DNA from: DATIJJ01 sp039936115
GTDB taxonomy: Bacteria; Pseudomonadota; Gammaproteobacteria; DSM-16500
DNA: 5,362 nt
Assembly: GCA_039936115.1 (NCBI GenBank)
Contig: JBDTIZ010000027.1
Coordinates: 1-5,362, forward strand
Direction: 5' to 3'
Positions 1 through 5,115 of the stretch are shown piece by piece. The position numbers and the translations under genes are program-made. Position 1 is the stretch's first letter. Each line of letters starts with the position of its first letter. Under the pieces are notes generated by a model. That model searched no databases and was not told the origin of the DNA. It was given only the letters and a program-made list of their open reading frames with translations.

Positions 1-230
1 TGCTCAGAGTTGCTTAGAGCCTCTTCCTACAAAGCGATTCTGGAGGGCCCACCTCCATCTTGGTTACAGCTGTTAAGCATTGTGGCTTTTGCCACCGCGC
101 ATCTGCGGCGCACTTCTATGTGGAACAAATTGAGCAAGGATCTCTTCTTCGTTGTTTCTGCTTTCAATACGCAACCGTTATCTCTTCGATCAAAAGGACG
201 AACACACAGGTTCGCTACAAAAAGATGTCC
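1..230. other. Non-coding, hairpin-rich left flank; no supported gene
   Basis: No open frame here has a credible start signal or a recognisable domain; the frames that exist run through repeat sequence. Several short inverted repeats are visible: TGGAGG/CCTCCA around a 5-base loop at 41-57, the 8-bp palindrome ACAGCTGT at 66-73, GTGGC-tttt-GCCAC at 82-95, and CCGC/GCGG at 95-98 and 105-108. Together with the palindromic repeat copy at 196-224, this suggests a decayed dispersed repeat or mobile-element remnant rather than a gene. The element family cannot be named from the sequence alone. Confidence 0.4.
196..224 (+). repeat. Decayed single copy of the GGGCGAAC palindromic repeat
   Basis: The sequence GGACGAAC-acacag-GTTCGC followed by TACAAAAAG matches the right arm of the inverted-repeat element at the far end of the window (5325-5355), in the same orientation. 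It has lost three C residues before TACAAAA and carries one substitution in the left half of the hairpin. No partner arm is visible nearby, so this is a solo or half element. It forms a direct-repeat relationship with the right-end copy across about 5.1 kb. Confidence 0.65.
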
Positions 231-241
231 AATTAAACCCG

Positions 242-304
242 ATCCCACAAACGTCACACTTCAATTAAAACAAAACCACAAACCATCCCATAAACGTCAC
301 ACTT
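242..304 (-). repeat. Two inverted-orientation iteron copies (distal iteron locus)
   Basis: Bases 242-261 and 285-304 are the same 20-mer with one difference. Read on the minus strand they contain GTGACGTTTGTGGGAT (242-257) and GTGACGTTTATGGGAT (285-300), the core of the iterons at 2847-2951; the first is identical to the first 16 bases of iteron 2. The two starts are 43 bp apart, which equals two iteron periods of 21 and 22 bp. The segment between (264-279) keeps only about half of the consensus, so it could be a decayed middle copy. Rep is expected to bind here as well as at the origin. Confidence 0.8.
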
Positions 305-335
305 GTTTTCCATGCCCCCTCAATCAATAATCCAT

Positions 336-368
336 AAAAAAAGGGCCCAGCTAGCTGTGCCCTTTTTT
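336..368. terminator. Bidirectional intrinsic terminator of the par operon
   Basis: Seven A residues (336-342) precede the stem GGGC (343-346)/GCCC (359-362). An inner CAG/CTG extension sits beyond one C-T mismatch, and six T residues (363-368) follow. Read on the minus strand it is a GC stem followed by a run of T, correctly placed about 50 bases beyond the stop codon of the last leftward gene. The A and T runs on both sides mean it could also stop rightward transcription. Confidence 0.85.
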
Positions 369-416
369 AATTCGTGTTTAAATTTAATTAATATTCTTTA
401 TTTTCAATAGGTTAAC

Positions 417-776
417 CTAATATTCGGGCACCGAAGCTGAAGCACGAATGAGTCGTTGCATGATACTGGCGCGGATCAGATTGCTTTTGACGCCTTCCAT
501 TGCCGGAAACTGTCTACGCACCTTGATAATGGCGTGGTCCAACTGCGACATCAGCTCATCGGATAACCGTATGCTAACAATTTCCGTTAATTGTTCCATT
601 TCATCAGCAATATCAACCAAAGATGGATAGTCCGCTAACTGCAAAAAGCTCTCGATCGCTTCAATGATCCATTTGCTTTTGCCACGCATCCCATATCCGT
701 CACCAATAATGCGTTGCTGCATTTTAAAGTGCAGTAATTTCTGTAACTTAATTGAAGTCATAATTTTCTTATTCAT
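417..776 (-). CDS. Small RHH-like DNA-binding protein, third gene of the par operon
   Basis: This 119-residue protein is not a family I can name, but its layout is suggestive. Residues about 65-112 fit a ribbon-helix-helix (CopG/MetJ/Arc-like) unit: a short strand EIVSIRL, a helix around DELMSQLDHAIIKVRR, then GVKSNLIRASIMQRLI as the second helix. Residues about 14-47 look like a second, weaker unit, with FKMQQRI as strand and KSKWIIEAIESFL as the last helix. A tandem RHH arrangement is known in TraY-type proteins, and small RHH proteins such as ParG and omega act as partition adaptors or repressors. The start lies 6 bases beyond the parB stop, within one operon. The Shine-Dalgarno signal (AGG two bases upstream) is poor, and Met6 (ATG at 759-761) is an alternative. 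The inferred role is repression of the par operon or accessory partition. An unrelated helical hypothetical protein is possible. Confidence 0.7.
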   Translation of the reverse strand: MNKKIMTSIKLQKLLHFKMQQRIIGDGYGMRGKSKWIIEAIESFLQLADYPSLVDIADEMEQLTEIVSIRLSDELMSQLDHAIIKVRRQFPAMEGVKSNLIRASIMQRLIRASASVPEY

Positions 777-782
777 CGCCTG

Positions 783-1799
783 TTATCTCACTGTTTCGTG
801 TTCTAAAATTTCAATCATCTTTTGAAAAGCCCGAGCCGCTTGGTCGTAGTGGGTCCAATTTACCTTAGAAAACACATCTGCATACTTCCTGAATTCTTCT
901 TGATTCAGCACAGCACTGACGATGGTTTCAACCACAACGGTATTTAAGGTAAATCCCATGTTAACCCGTGAGACAGCCCGACCACGGGTTGGCTTAGCCT
1001 GCAACACAGCCTGTTTTTTTAATGCTTGTTTTTCTTTCGCGATAATCTGTCTGAGTTCTTTCAAGCTACAACCATCAATACACGCCTGTAATGCCTGACG
1101 TCGGAGGTCATCTGAATCAATCCCAGCAATCACAGCAGCTTTATCCAAGCTACCTATTCTGCCGTCTTCAATCGCAGATCGTAAGTCCTCTGGCGCGTTT
1201 AAAACGGCTAGATAATAACTTGCTTGGGGTAATGAAAGACCGGTAATTTTTTTCAATAAGGTCGCTGTGAGCGCTGTGCCATTATTTTGGTTTTGATATT
1301 CCGTCATAATGTCACGAATATTACCAATACGTTCATCTAGCGTCAGGTCTTCTCGTGCCGTATTTTCAATCCATTGCAAAAGTTTTAATTCAAAACCTTT
1401 TGGTTTTTCGTTAAAGACTCGTGCATCGATTTCATTTTTCCCCGCCAAAATGGATGCCAAACAACGGCGTTCGCCTGCCACGACACGATAGACTTCACCG
1501 CGCTTGTAAACAACTACCGGATTAATGATGCCGCTACTTTCAATCGTACCTGCCAGTTCTTTTAATTTCTCAAGCTCAGCTAATTTGCGCGTGAGTTCTT
1601 GATCGTTTTTTTCAATACCATTTTGAATATCCGAAAGTGTCATAGCGAGTTTACGTGGATTTTCAGGATCTAATTCAATCCGAGATAACGGCAAAACGAC
1701 GTTTCGAAAAACACCTGCGTTATTTTCAACGACGTGGATTGTTTCACTTAAACCACGTGTCAGAGCTTGCGATACACCAAAACGTTTCCTTTTACTCAT
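783..1799 (-). CDS. parB: ParB-family plasmid partition protein
   Basis: This 338-residue centromere-binding protein should bind and spread from a parS site and stimulate the ParA ATPase. The N-terminus is basic (KRKRFGVSQALTRGL, residues 3-17), as in the ParA-contacting tails of plasmid ParB proteins. The ParB/Srx nucleotide-binding domain spans about 35-150, with NPRK (47-50), GERRCLA (109-115; the CTP-binding GERRxRA box with Cys-Leu in place of xRA) and ENTAREDLT (145-153, canonical ENxxRxDL). A helix-turn-helix region lies at about 178-210, and a C-terminal segment at 280-338 probably dimerises. Residues 51-77 form a charged helical insert before the core domain continues. The start at ATG 1797-1799 is preferred: AGAGGA lies 10 bases upstream, and it overlaps the parA stop in ATGAGTAA, implying translational coupling. 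A longer reading frame from 1829 has no better signal. Confidence 0.93.
   Translation of the reverse strand: MSKRKRFGVSQALTRGLSETIHVVENNAGVFRNVVLPLSRIELDPENPRKLAMTLSDIQNGIEKNDQELTRKLAELEKLKELAGTIESSGIINPVVVYKRGEVYRVVAGERRCLASILAGKNEIDARVFNEKPKGFELKLLQWIENTAREDLTLDERIGNIRDIMTEYQNQNNGTALTATLLKKITGLSLPQASYYLAVLNAPEDLRSAIEDGRIGSLDKAAVIAGIDSDDLRRQALQACIDGCSLKELRQIIAKEKQALKKQAVLQAKPTRGRAVSRVNMGFTLNTVVVETIVSAVLNQEEFRKYADVFSKVNWTHYDQAARAFQKMIEILEHETVR
1740..1755. promoter_or_regulatory. Possible parS-like site inside parB
   Basis: TGTTTCACTTAAACCA matches the Spo0J-type 16-bp parS palindrome (TGTTTCACGTGAAACA) at 13 of 16 positions, with one half-site (TGTTTCAC) perfect. It lies in the 5' part of parB, where it also encodes the Ser-Glu-Thr region, so codon constraint may explain it. 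Plasmid ParB proteins often use their own sites, so this is a weak candidate. Confidence 0.25.
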
Positions 1800-2667
1800 C
1801 AGCAAATATCCTCTCTGCAATGTATTCACACACTTCTAGAGCCTCTTCTTTCGCGACATGATTTCCTTGATAGTCGAAAATAGAATGAGGATTCGCCTCT
1901 TCTGAATCAAGCTCTGCAAACACAATCCGCTGGCTAAGTTTAACCGGCATGATGTATTTACCAATCGCATCGTTATCTTGCAGACTTTTTAAAATATCTT
2001 TGTGCAGCCTGGTTTGTTTAAACATGTTAGGCAAGATACCAATCAGTTTCAAAGGACGCGACCGTTCACGAGCAAGCGATTCCTGCATCCACAGTTGCAA
2101 CATGCCATAGATACCTTGCACAGGTTGTTCTTCCATCACGGATGGAATCACAATGTGGGTTGCGGCTTTAATAACACTGACAGTCAACGGCCCTTTTGAA
2201 GGTGCTGTATCAATGACAACAGAATCATAAGTGGCTCTAACATCAGGTGAAGACAAGAAATTAAAGAGCTGTTTGTGTACTTTATCGACAACTTCTGATC
2301 TTCTGACCGATTCTGCAGCAAGTAATTTTTCTGCATGGCCAGGCGCAATATCCAAGTGCTCAATAAAAGTCGGATACGGCACAACACCTTGCCCATAGAA
2401 AATTTCTGAAATGCTGCTTCTACCGTCCCAGTCAGCATCTTCAGGATCATTATCGAAGTAATCAGGGTGAATAGGTGGCATTAATCCTTCGGGTGCCGCT
2501 GGATCAATTTCCATTTTGAGGTATTGATGTGAAAAATTACATTGCGGGTCAAAATCAATTGCTAATGTCGGTTTCTTTTTTACTTTACTTAGATATTCTG
2601 CCATCGTTCTACTGCAGGTTGTCTTCCCAACGCCACCTTTATTATTTAAAAAGGCAATCACTTTCAT
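1792..2667 (-). CDS. parA: ParA-family partition ATPase
   Basis: This 291-residue Walker-type ATPase binds the nucleoid when ATP-bound and moves ParB-bound plasmid copies apart. The deviant Walker A motif KGGVGKTT is at residues 10-17, motif A' DFDPQ at 38-42, and Walker B VVIDTAPS at 150-157. The protein begins directly with the strand before Walker A, so it lacks the N-terminal helix-turn-helix of type Ia ParA proteins such as P1 ParA and SopA. It therefore probably does not repress its own operon. A Pro/Asp-rich insert at about 52-95 makes it longer than Soj-type proteins. The start at ATG 2665-2667 is preferred because AAGGAG (2675-2680) is 7 bases away; the upstream ATG at 2671-2673 is only 1 base from it. 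It is the first gene of the leftward operon and its stop overlaps the parB start. Confidence 0.95.
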   Translation of the reverse strand: MKVIAFLNNKGGVGKTTCSRTMAEYLSKVKKKPTLAIDFDPQCNFSHQYLKMEIDPAAPEGLMPPIHPDYFDNDPEDADWDGRSSISEIFYGQGVVPYPTFIEHLDIAPGHAEKLLAAESVRRSEVVDKVHKQLFNFLSSPDVRATYDSVVIDTAPSKGPLTVSVIKAATHIVIPSVMEEQPVQGIYGMLQLWMQESLARERSRPLKLIGILPNMFKQTRLHKDILKSLQDNDAIGKYIMPVKLSQRIVFAELDSEEANPHSIFDYQGNHVAKEEALEVCEYIAERIFADE

Positions 2668-2674
2668 CTCCATG

Positions 2675-2680
2675 CTCCTT
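2675..2680 (-). promoter_or_regulatory. Shine-Dalgarno deciding the parA start
   Basis: AAGGAG on the minus strand lies 7 bases before ATG 2665-2667 and only 1 base before ATG 2671-2673. The downstream ATG is therefore the likely start, giving MKVIAFLNNKGG as the N-terminus. Confidence 0.75.
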
Positions 2681-2702
2681 AAGTTGTATTACCTCGCGGC
2701 TT

Positions 2703-2734
2703 AATATATCATCCAACTAGTGCCATGATATATA
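2703..2734. promoter_or_regulatory. Symmetric operator dyad with overlapping divergent promoters
   Basis: ATATATCAT (2704-2712) and ATGATATAT (2725-2733) are perfect 9-bp inverted arms. The palindrome ACTAGT (2716-2721) sits exactly at their centre. Each arm also forms an extended -10 element: TGATATATT on the minus strand (2711-2703, toward parA) and TGATATATA on the plus strand (2726-2734, toward rep). At 17-bp spacing each has the same weak -35, ATATCA, lying within the other promoter. The two promoters would therefore exclude each other, and a dimeric repressor on the dyad would cover both. The predicted parA transcript starts near 2696. The regulator is unknown; the RHH-like protein is one candidate. 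Confidence 0.5.
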
Positions 2735-2739
2735 AGTAA

Positions 2740-2748
2740 TGTGAATAA
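2740..2748 (-). promoter_or_regulatory. DnaA box (consensus match)
   Basis: TGTGAATAA reads TTATTCACA on the minus strand, a full match to the DnaA box consensus TTWTNCACA. It lies on the parA-proximal side of the AT-rich repeats within the predicted origin. Confidence 0.65.
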
Positions 2749-2772
2749 AAACAGCGATATCAGGTTGTGTTT

Positions 2773-2801
2773 ATAGTTTATATTAGTTTATCTTTTGTTT
2801 A
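2773..2801 (+). repeat. AT-rich 10-bp repeats, candidate DNA unwinding element
   Basis: Three successive units of about 10 bp, ATAGTTTAT, ATTAGTTTAT and CTTTTGTTTA, are spaced at one helical turn and are nearly all A+T. Their position between a DnaA box and the iterons fits a DNA unwinding element opened by Rep and DnaA. Confidence 0.45.
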
Positions 2802-2829
2802 GGAATACGTAACACCATGAAAGATAACG

Positions 2830-2838
2830 TTTTTCACT
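2830..2838 (+). promoter_or_regulatory. Imperfect DnaA box
   Basis: TTTTTCACT matches the DnaA box consensus TTWTNCACA at 8 of 9 positions. It lies just before the first iteron. A one-mismatch box in AT-rich DNA can arise by chance, so this is weaker than the box at 2740-2748. Confidence 0.35.
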
Positions 2839-2846
2839 TGTAATTT

Positions 2847-2951
2847 GTGACATTTATGGGATTAACGGTGACGTTTGTGGGATAAAATGTGACGTTCTTG
2901 GGAAGGAAACGTGACGGCTATGGGATTAACTGTGACGGATATGGGATTGGA
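2847..2951 (+). repeat. Five tandem iterons (Rep-binding sites)
   Basis: Units start with GTGAC at 2847, 2868, 2889, 2911 and 2932, so the periods are 21, 21, 22 and 21 bp. The consensus is close to GTGACGTTTATGGGATTAAC. Unit 3 is the most divergent (GTGACGTTCTTGGGAAGGAA) and supplies the purine-rich Shine-Dalgarno-like sequence before rep. Units 4 and 5 lie within the rep coding frame. Tandem spacing of two helical turns is typical of sites bound cooperatively by Rep_3 initiators, which also use them for copy-number control. Confidence 0.92.
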
Positions 2952-4338
2952 AAAAAAGTCGACTGGGCATGAATTAAAAAAGCATGCGGCCACTATTCAT
3001 TGTTCAAATACATTAAGCTTGTTACAACGTAAAATCAGTAACGCGCTTCTTTATCACGCCTACAAAGAATTAATGCAAAAAGAAGAGCATGAGATCACCG
3101 TCAAAGATCTTTGCAAGTTGATTGGTTATCATGGTAACAATCATTCGGTCATCAAGGACGCGCTAAAAGGTCTGCTCTCAACTGTCATTGAATGGAACGT
3201 TGTCAACGATACCACAGGCGCCGAAGATTGGACGGCAAGCTCCATATTGGCGAGCGTCAGTCTCAAAGGACCCATTTGTCTCTATGCCTATTCACCGCGA
3301 ATGAAACTGTTGCTCCACTCGCCAACGATGTTTGGCAAAATCAATTTATTTATTCAATCACGTTTTAAATCCAGTTATGGCTTAGCCCTCTACGAAAACT
3401 GTATTCGTTACCGTGGCCTTGGGTATACGAAATGGCTAGAAATGGACATGTTTCGTAAGTTGATGGGTGTGCCAGCTGACAAATATCCTATTTTTCGTGA
3501 TTTTAAACGTCGTGTACTGGATAAATCAGTTGAAGAGGTAAATACCTACTCCGATATGATTGTCGAACCTGAAGTAATTCGCGAAGGGCGACAAGTGGTT
3601 AAAGTACGCTTCAGTTTGAAAGAACGTGCGAAAAAGGTTCGATTAGGTGGCAAATCGCCAGGCGATGAGATGGAAGACCCGATGACTGATTCTAATGATG
3701 AACTAGCCGCTGATTTGATACGTCACTACGGGTTATCGCATGATCAAGCAAAACAAGTGATTAAAGATTATCCGCGCGATTATATTTCAGAAAAAATGGC
3801 GTTGATTGAATCATCGAATAATTTTCAACAGGGCAAAGTGCTTAATCTGGCAGGTTACTTTTTAAGCGCATTAAAAAACAATTATCAACCAGCCAAAAAT
3901 AGTCTAGACAAGGTCATAGAAAAAAAACGTGAAGATAGAGAACAAGAAAACGATTTCAAAAAATTAGAGACAGCAAGCAAAAAAATTCGCAAAGCCTATG
4001 TACAGTATCGCGAAGAAATCATCGATCAAGTTATAAAAAATCTCACACCTGATGAATACACGTTTTTTATTCAAGATTTTAGAGATTACTCAGCAGATGT
4101 CATTCGCACAATTTTAAAATTGCAACGTAACAAATACACTGCCACTAACGTGTTAGAATCGCCACAACTCCAAGTGTTGTTACGACAGTTTGCTTTACAG
4201 ATGCTGCCAGATTTAGCCGATAAGATTATGCCGTTTGAAAACTACGTTGCAACCTTACCTGAAAAAACACAAAGCGTTTGGCATGAATTTACCGCACTAT
4301 TACCGCACCATGAATTGCTTAAATTAACGGAGGTCTGA
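2911..4338 (+). CDS. Replication initiator protein, RepB/Rep_3 family
   Basis: This 475-residue initiator should bind the adjacent iterons and recruit host replication proteins. Two winged-helix domains typical of Rep_3 initiators are apparent: about 33-145 (from NTLSLLQRKISNALLYHAY) and about 146-240 (SRFKSSYGLALYENCIRYRG, then FRKLMGV and FRDFKRRVLDKSVEEVN). An acidic linker (250-263) leads to a helical segment (265-325, ending NLAGYFLSALKNNY), a strongly charged probable coiled coil (330-372), and a C-terminal helical region. At 475 residues it is well above the roughly 230-350 of minimal Rep_3 proteins. The start is uncertain: GTG 2911 has AAGGA only 3 bases upstream, while ATG 2920 has it at 12 bases. 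An in-frame stop at 2890-2892 excludes earlier starts. The gene begins inside iteron 4, so Rep binding could repress its own expression. The stop overlaps the next start. Confidence 0.93.
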   Translation: MTAMGLTVTDMGLEKKSTGHELKKHAATIHCSNTLSLLQRKISNALLYHAYKELMQKEEHEITVKDLCKLIGYHGNNHSVIKDALKGLLSTVIEWNVVNDTTGAEDWTASSILASVSLKGPICLYAYSPRMKLLLHSPTMFGKINLFIQSRFKSSYGLALYENCIRYRGLGYTKWLEMDMFRKLMGVPADKYPIFRDFKRRVLDKSVEEVNTYSDMIVEPEVIREGRQVVKVRFSLKERAKKVRLGGKSPGDEMEDPMTDSNDELAADLIRHYGLSHDQAKQVIKDYPRDYISEKMALIESSNNFQQGKVLNLAGYFLSALKNNYQPAKNSLDKVIEKKREDREQENDFKKLETASKKIRKAYVQYREEIIDQVIKNLTPDEYTFFIQDFRDYSADVIRTILKLQRNKYTATNVLESPQLQVLLRQFALQMLPDLADKIMPFENYVATLPEKTQSVWHEFTALLPHHELLKLTEV

Positions 4339-4850
4339 TGCAAACTATCAGAATTCGTGAGCCAGAACTTCTCGATCTCAAAGCATTTCAACACGCCATG
4401 CAAAACAGTAAAGTATTACATTATCCATGGATACATGCGCCTGCGACAAAAGAAGAATATCTGAATTATTTAACCCGTTATCGATTGCCCAATCATAAAA
4501 GTTTTTTAGTCTGTCTCCAATCAGGTGAAATTGCTGGCGTATTTAATATTAGTGAAATTGTGCGTGGAGACTTTCAGAGTGCGTATCTTGGATTTTATGC
4601 ATTTTTAGATTATGCCGGAAAAGGTTATATGACGCAGGGATTGAAGCTAGTGTTAGAGAAAGTATTTAGTGAATTAGAGTTGCACCGACTCGAAGCGAAT
4701 ATTCAGCCGAAAAATAAAAAATCAATTCAATTAGTTAAACGATGTAGCTTCCGAAAAGAAGGACTTTCACCGCATTATTTAAAAATCGAAGGTGAATGGC
4801 GGGATCATGAAAGATGGGCAATTACGTTAGAAGATTGGGAAAAAATTTGA
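4338..4850 (+). CDS. GNAT-family N-acetyltransferase, RimJ/RimL-like
   Basis: This 170-residue protein has the single-domain GNAT fold that transfers acetyl from acetyl-CoA to an amine. The acetyl-CoA pyrophosphate-binding motif A is AGKGYMTQGL (93-102). Motif B is LELHRLEANIQPKNKKSIQLVKR (113-135, positions approximate), followed by SFRKEG (137-142), where RimJ/RimL proteins usually have GFxxEG. The C-terminal HERWAITLEDW (157-167) is also typical of the family. Length is normal. The start is fixed by GGAGG (4329-4333) and by the TGATG overlap with the rep stop, so translation is probably coupled to rep. The substrate is unknown: ribosomal protein, other protein N-termini, aminoglycoside-like small molecules or aminoacyl groups are all possible in this superfamily. 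Operon position suggests plasmid-linked work, but cargo riding on rep transcription is equally possible. Confidence 0.9.
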   Translation: MQTIRIREPELLDLKAFQHAMQNSKVLHYPWIHAPATKEEYLNYLTRYRLPNHKSFLVCLQSGEIAGVFNISEIVRGDFQSAYLGFYAFLDYAGKGYMTQGLKLVLEKVFSELELHRLEANIQPKNKKSIQLVKRCSFRKEGLSPHYLKIEGEWRDHERWAITLEDWEKI

Positions 4851-4860
4851 GTGGGAGATC

Positions 4861-4894
4861 GACGCTAACTGACAGTGTCTATTACATTTTTTTT
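4861..4894 (+). terminator. Weak possible terminator after the acetyltransferase gene
   Basis: GACGCT (4861-4866) can pair with AGTGTC (4874-4879) with one G-T pair around a 7-base loop. Eight T residues follow at 4887-4894, but they start 7 bases beyond the stem, which is too far for a standard intrinsic terminator. No better candidate is visible before the next gene. Confidence 0.25.
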
Positions 4895-4966
4895 GGATCA
4901 ATATATTATTTCACGTTTTAGTACTGAGTTAATGCACCTTGGCCCCAACAAACTAAAATAAAAGTA

Positions 4967-4972
4967 TATAAT
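4967..4972 (+). promoter_or_regulatory. Possible -10 element for the 15-residue minigene
   Basis: TATAAT is a perfect -10 hexamer, 55 bases upstream of the minigene ATG. There is no good -35 at 16-18 bp; the closest, TTGGCC at 4939-4944, is 22 bp away. The surrounding DNA is very AT-rich, so a chance match is likely enough to keep confidence low. Confidence 0.35.
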
Positions 4973-5026
4973 ATTAATTATCCAAGTGATCGGACACCTT
5001 TCTAACTTTCTTAAGGAGATAATGTC

Positions 5027-5074
5027 ATGGCTACTAAGAAAAAAACCAGCACAAGAAAAACGAAAAAAAGATAA
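5027..5074 (+). CDS. Minigene for a 15-residue Lys/Arg/Thr peptide
   Basis: ATG at 5027 opens a frame encoding MATKKKTSTRKTKKR and ending at TAA. The strong Shine-Dalgarno TAAGGAG (5012-5018) ends 8 bases upstream, at ideal spacing, and a stable hairpin follows 11 bases after the stop. Eight of 15 residues are basic and five are Ser/Thr, which resembles the tails of bacterial histone H1-like proteins. An intact longer protein is excluded because stops follow in all frames soon after. An overlapping frame from ATG 5022 (19 codons, ending 5081) has only 3 bases of spacing and is less likely. Possible roles include a nucleic-acid-binding peptide, a leader peptide, or the truncated start of a histone-like gene. 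I do not recognise it. Confidence 0.55.
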   Translation: MATKKKTSTRKTKKR

Positions 5075-5085
5075 ATGCTAGTGAT

Positions 5086-5115
5086 AGGGGAGAGGCTAAG
5101 CTTCTCCCCTTGTTT
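5086..5115 (+). terminator. Intrinsic terminator after the minigene
   Basis: AGGGGAGAGGC (5086-5096) pairs with GCTTCTCCCCT (5100-5110), with one G-T pair, around a 3-base loop, giving an 11-bp stem. The following TTGTTT is a short, imperfect T tract. Its position 11 bases after the minigene stop indicates a discrete short transcription unit. Confidence 0.7.

Larger units (their letters stand above)
2700..2951. other. Iteron-type plasmid replication origin
   Basis: The segment between parA and rep has the parts expected of an iteron origin in order: a consensus DnaA box at 2740-2748, an AT-rich stretch with 10-bp repeats at 2773-2801, a second imperfect DnaA box at 2830-2838, and five Rep-binding iterons at 2847-2951, followed at once by the initiator gene. 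This arrangement is standard for Rep_3-family plasmids. The exact functional limits cannot be set from sequence. Confidence 0.8.

Noticed and set aside
10..330. Open frame of 106 codons on the plus strand and an overlapping 76-codon frame on the minus strand
   Set aside because: Both run through hairpins, the palindromic repeat copy and the distal iterons, with no domain and no good ribosome site. They look like translated repeat sequence.
963..990. Perfect 8-bp inverted repeat AACCCGTG/CACGGGTT with a 12-base spacer inside parB
   Set aside because: Repeats of this size are expected about once or twice by chance in a window of this length, and there is no positional reason to call it an operator or parS.
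2184..2450. Leftward 88-codon frame inside parA
   Set aside because: It is a shadow in another frame of parA, which has clear Walker motifs throughout this segment.
2809..2829. Possible sixth, decayed iteron before the array
   Set aside because: Only about half the positions match, and its start is 38 bp from iteron 1, out of the 21-22 bp phase.
2847..2951. CRISPR-like array
   Set aside because: The repeats are contiguous 21-22 bp units without unique spacers and lie directly before an initiator gene, so they are iterons.
5022..5081. Alternative 19-codon frame overlapping the minigene
   Set aside because: Its ATG is only 3 bases from the Shine-Dalgarno, whereas the ATG at 5027 has ideal spacing.
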